DNA from: Linum tenue | Taxonomy: Eukaryota; Streptophyta; Magnoliopsida; Malpighiales; Linaceae | Length of the DNA: 64,000 nt | Reading direction: 5' to 3' | NCBI GenBank assembly: GCA_946122785.1 | Contig: CAMGYJ010000002.1 | Coordinates: 40,760,495-40,824,494, forward strand | In this document: in pieces, positions 61,806 through 64,000 of the stretch | Layout of the letters: the number at the start of each line of letters is the position of its first letter | How positions within the stretch are numbered: position 1 is the first letter of the stretch | Program-made: the position numbers and the translations under genes | The notes under the pieces: model-generated | Seen by the model: only the letters and a program-made list of their open reading frames with translations | What the model was told of the DNA's origin: nothing | Databases searched by the model: none

Positions 61806-62323
61806 TCAGTCTTGGAACCCAGTTTTCTCCCAAATTGCATTCCGGACCCTACTCAGATCCCTCCCTTTCAAATTCCTCCCCACGCCTTCGTGGACGGAGA
61901 AGGACGCGATCCTCGTCCTCGCCATCTGCCTCGCCAGGCCAGGAACTCGTGCGGCGGCACCCGCACCCCGCCGTTGCCGTAATCGTCCCCGCCGCCGTCC
62001 AATTCCTCGTCCTCGTCGTCGAAGGGATCCCTGCTGCGGCGGTTCTCGCGGTACTCCTCCTTCAGGATCTTCGACCAGTCCGGTATGTTGACCGGCAGCG
62101 ACGACGCGGCGGACTATGCCGCCGCCGCCGTTGACTTCTTGTTGATCCTGGACCCGACCTTCCGGAACTCCGGCGAGTCAGGGAGGTGGCTGTGGCGGTC
62201 GTAGACGTCGGACTCGTCGAGTTCTATGTCGTGGTGGTGGTGGCTGTGGAGGTGGTGGGGGTGGTGGTTCTGATCGAGGAATCAGTAGTTCTGCCTGGCT
62301 AAGTAACTCTTACTGGCAGCCAT
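61806..62323 (-). pseudogene. S40 / DUF584 senescence-regulator-like pseudogene
   Basis: Minus, intronless, about 170 codons. It begins MAASKSYLARQNY, with Arg of the family's YRF replaced by TGA at codon 14. It continues with [18 protein letters not shown], a TAG at codon 70 (62114-62116), [20 protein letters not shown], an acidic stretch and VPPHEFLA. A 5-base tandem duplication (GCCAGGCCAGG, 61933-61943) shifts the frame. The other frame carries on with [27 protein letters not shown] and IWEKTGFQD to the stop. S40 proteins are small plant nuclear proteins linked to senescence. It lies inside a TIR element and was probably captured from the host. Confidence 0.85.
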
Positions 62324-62455
62324 TGAAATCGGAAAGTAGAAGAAGGAGATTGAGAAGCTGATAAGATCACACACAGAGTCTCCGGATTGAAAGTTTCAAT
62401 TCGTTCTAATTTTAGGGATTTAGTTTCAATTCGTTCTAATTTTCGGCGATCCGAG

Positions 62456-62626
62456 ATGTTGGAGCTTTCCACGTCGGCCGGCGGGCGGAAATCGAGGGGG
62501 GAGTTGGGGATCGAAGTGCCGGGGAGGAATTTCGGGGAAGAGCCGTCGTCGTCGGCGGTGACGGAGTCTCAGGCGAGTCAGGGGTTCAGGTCGCCGATGA
62601 GCCGGATGCTTTCGTTTAATTGGTGA
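62456..62626 (+). pseudogene. Unidentified gene fragment inside the TIR element
   Basis: MLELSTSAGGRKSRGELGIE runs to SPMSRMLSFNW and a stop; 56 residues, GC-rich, unlike the AT-rich flanks. Upstream is a 24-bp tandem repeat (AGTTTCAATTCGTTCTAATT, 62391 and 62422). I do not recognise it. It may be an exon piece captured with the S40 copy or part of its former promoter. Confidence 0.35.
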
Positions 62627-62768
62627 GAAGACAACCGGTTGTACCGGTTATCCACACACAACTAAAATAATATATTAATAATTTAAATATAATCTAATGG
62701 TTTATATAGTTTGAACATGATCTAATGGCTGTAAATGTTTTATAGTACCAATACTATAAAGCACACTA

Positions 62769-63806
62769 AAATGCCTCCAGATCTGAGACCCCAATCAGAT
62801 GATTGGATCTTAGGCGGCGGCGCACTAATGCACTAGAACCGCAAGCAGCAACACAGCTATGGCCATCAGCGGGGTAGCAGAGGAGACGGAAGACAGCGTT
62901 GAACGGCGACGAAGACTCCGTCGAATCGGGCGGCGAAGTTTCCGGAAGGAGTGACATCACTATCCGGCGACAGGCGAACCGGCGGGGGCAGTGTGAGGAG
63001 CCTGGGGAGAAGCACCAAAAGGTGTGCTCTTCATCCGTAAATGGATATTTTCTAGCTCTCTCCCAATCTCAACTATTAGCTCCACAAATTAGGTAAACTC
63101 TCTCCCTTCTGCTAAGCGGCGGAGAAGGATTGTGAATTTGGGATGATGTGGACGGTGGTGGCGCCGGCGGCAGCTGGTGGGTGGGAGGTGGGATTTCCTT
63201 TCTGGGCCTGCTTTTATTTATTCTGCAATAATGTCATCCCCTATAAAGTTACGCCATCCATGATCTCACCATGGCTAGAACTAGAATAAGAAAATGGCCA
63301 GATGACCATTTCATGGGGTATGAATCGTTGTCATGAACAAGTTAATAAGTAATGTAAGAAACTGTGGTGGTGCTGTTGTCATTTTCAGTTGAGCTTTCTC
63401 CATTGTCATATTCACATATATGTATATTATGTATTCCAGTTCCGGCCTTGAGCTACATATTCCATTCACAAATGACCTGGTCCATCCCAACCCCGGGCCT
63501 CAGTTGAAGTTGAAAATCAAAGGTGCCTCTGCCTCACTCTCCCTTCCTCCAAGCTTCCCTTGTCTCAATCCATCCTTACCATCTATTAGTAGTCAATTCT
63601 CTGCTCCTTATTCTTTTTTTTCTTCTCCCACCTCATTCCTAGCTTGCATTGGATTCTCCTTCCTCTTTTGTCTTTCTTCGTCCCACCCAGAAGCTCACTT
63701 TGCTAATCTTGGTTGTTTCTCCATAAGTTAAACCGCACCTCATCATCTCTCTATTCTAGTGTGGCTTCAGCTTCGGCAGTAGCAAGAGATCCAAGAATAT
63801 TCAACC
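62769..63806 (+). other. Upstream region of the host gene, no clear feature
   Basis: GC-rich and purine-rich stretches (62800-63200) with short open frames that look non-coding, then T/C-rich sequence (63530-63770) that could be 5' UTR or promoter of the gene at 63807. TCCAGATCTGAG at 62776 resembles CCAGATCTGAGG at 60522, on the other side of the TIR element. Confidence 0.4.
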
Positions 63807-64000
63807 ATGAGGATGGGGAAGACTTCACACAGAGGACCCGAGGTAAGCAAGCTAGCTAGCAACTCACTCCCATTTCCCACACAGCTTGTTTTCTTCTTCT
63901 TCTGCAAACAAGCAAATCGGTGTGTTTCTGAATTGTTGGGCATGGATGATATTCAGGTGAAAGCAGAAGGTCAACGCAAGAAGTCCCTCTTTGCTTCCAT
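63807..64000 (+). CDS. Start of a host gene, two exons, cut by the window edge
   Basis: Exon 1 (63807-63842) encodes MRMGKTSHRGPE and ends GAG|GTAAGC. The intron (63843-63956, 114 bp) is T-rich near the end and closes with GATATTCAG. Exon 2 from 63957 continues in frame with VKAEGQRKKSLFAS. Both splice sites fit plant consensus. An alternative start is the Met at codon 3. The protein is basic at its start. I do not recognise it, and too little is visible to propose a function. Confidence 0.5.
   Translation, partial: MRMGKTSHRGPEVSKLASNSLPFPTQLVFFFFCKQANRCVSELLGMDDIQVKAEGQRKKSLFAS

Larger units (their letters stand above)
60543..62768. mobile_element. TIR element with palindromic minisatellite and captured gene fragments
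   Basis: The left end TAGTGTGCTCTATAGCAC...CTATAAAA and the right end (minus TAGTGTGCTTTATAGTAT...CTATAAAA) are inverted over about 33 bases with some mismatches. Contents: about 27 palindromic GGTACAA units (60660-61705), an S40/DUF584 pseudogene on minus, a second gene-like fragment on plus. The terminal and internal motifs resemble those of the 305-bp element at 45056. No transposase. No clear target duplication was found. Confidence 0.65.

Noticed and set aside
63420..63731. 103-codon frame upstream of the host gene
   Set aside because: Ser/Phe/Leu-rich translation of T/C-rich DNA, no motif, and it ends before the better-supported start at 63807. More likely UTR or promoter.

Overview
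This window is plant nuclear DNA and is almost entirely transposable elements. The evidence is tRNA-Asp and tRNA-iMet primer binding sites, Athila-type Ty3/gypsy and Ty1/copia polyproteins, an L1-type LINE with an RNase H tail, hAT-like and Mutator-like terminal-inverted-repeat (TIR) elements, a plant-specific S40/DUF584 pseudogene, and one spliced host gene at the right edge. A flowering plant is secure. A eudicot of asterid type is only my impression. I see no rRNA or tRNA genes, no CRISPR arrays and nothing bacterial.

Layout. 1-5909: a short non-autonomous Athila-like element (A) with two LTRs that look identical. It is preceded by the 3' end of a second copy, so the order is internal-LTR-internal-LTR. 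5910-6178: an inverted LTR relic. 6179-16055: a decayed Athila-type element (B) with gag, protease, RT, RNase H and integrase remnants, an internal promoter with leader and intron, an ORF1-like gene and a 3' LTR. 16056-44960: a minus-strand element (E) with gag, protease and ORF1 but no RT or integrase. E is split by a plus-strand relative (D, 19793-37755), which is itself split by a SIRE-like copia element (F, 28484-36616). E gag also carries two hAT-like insertions. 44961-about 59800: an old plus-strand copia element (I). It was broken by E, a small TIR element, a nearly complete Ale/Retrofit-type copia (H, 46102-50822), a hAT fragment and a minus-strand LINE (53934-59516). 60543-62768: a TIR element whose body is a palindromic minisatellite plus a captured S40 pseudogene and another gene scrap. 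63807-64000: the first two exons of a host gene.

How the parts relate. A, B, D and E share a conserved 1.3-2 kb 3' noncoding module: an 'AAGTGTGGGGG' purine tract, a bulged hairpin, several conserved blocks, a 9-bp hairpin with a GGGA loop, and the terminal polypurine tract. D and E encode only gag, protease and ORF1, and A encodes only one acidic ORF. They would need RT and integrase supplied by a relative such as an intact B. Family-specific short palindromes are clustered just upstream of TATA-like boxes in the LTRs. In B and D a similar cluster with its own TATA box, leader and intron lies before ORF1. This repeated promoter and RNA-structure architecture is the most interesting signal in the window.

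Limits: boundaries come from reading by eye. 'Identical' means that I saw no difference. Family names rest on motif recognition, not on a search.
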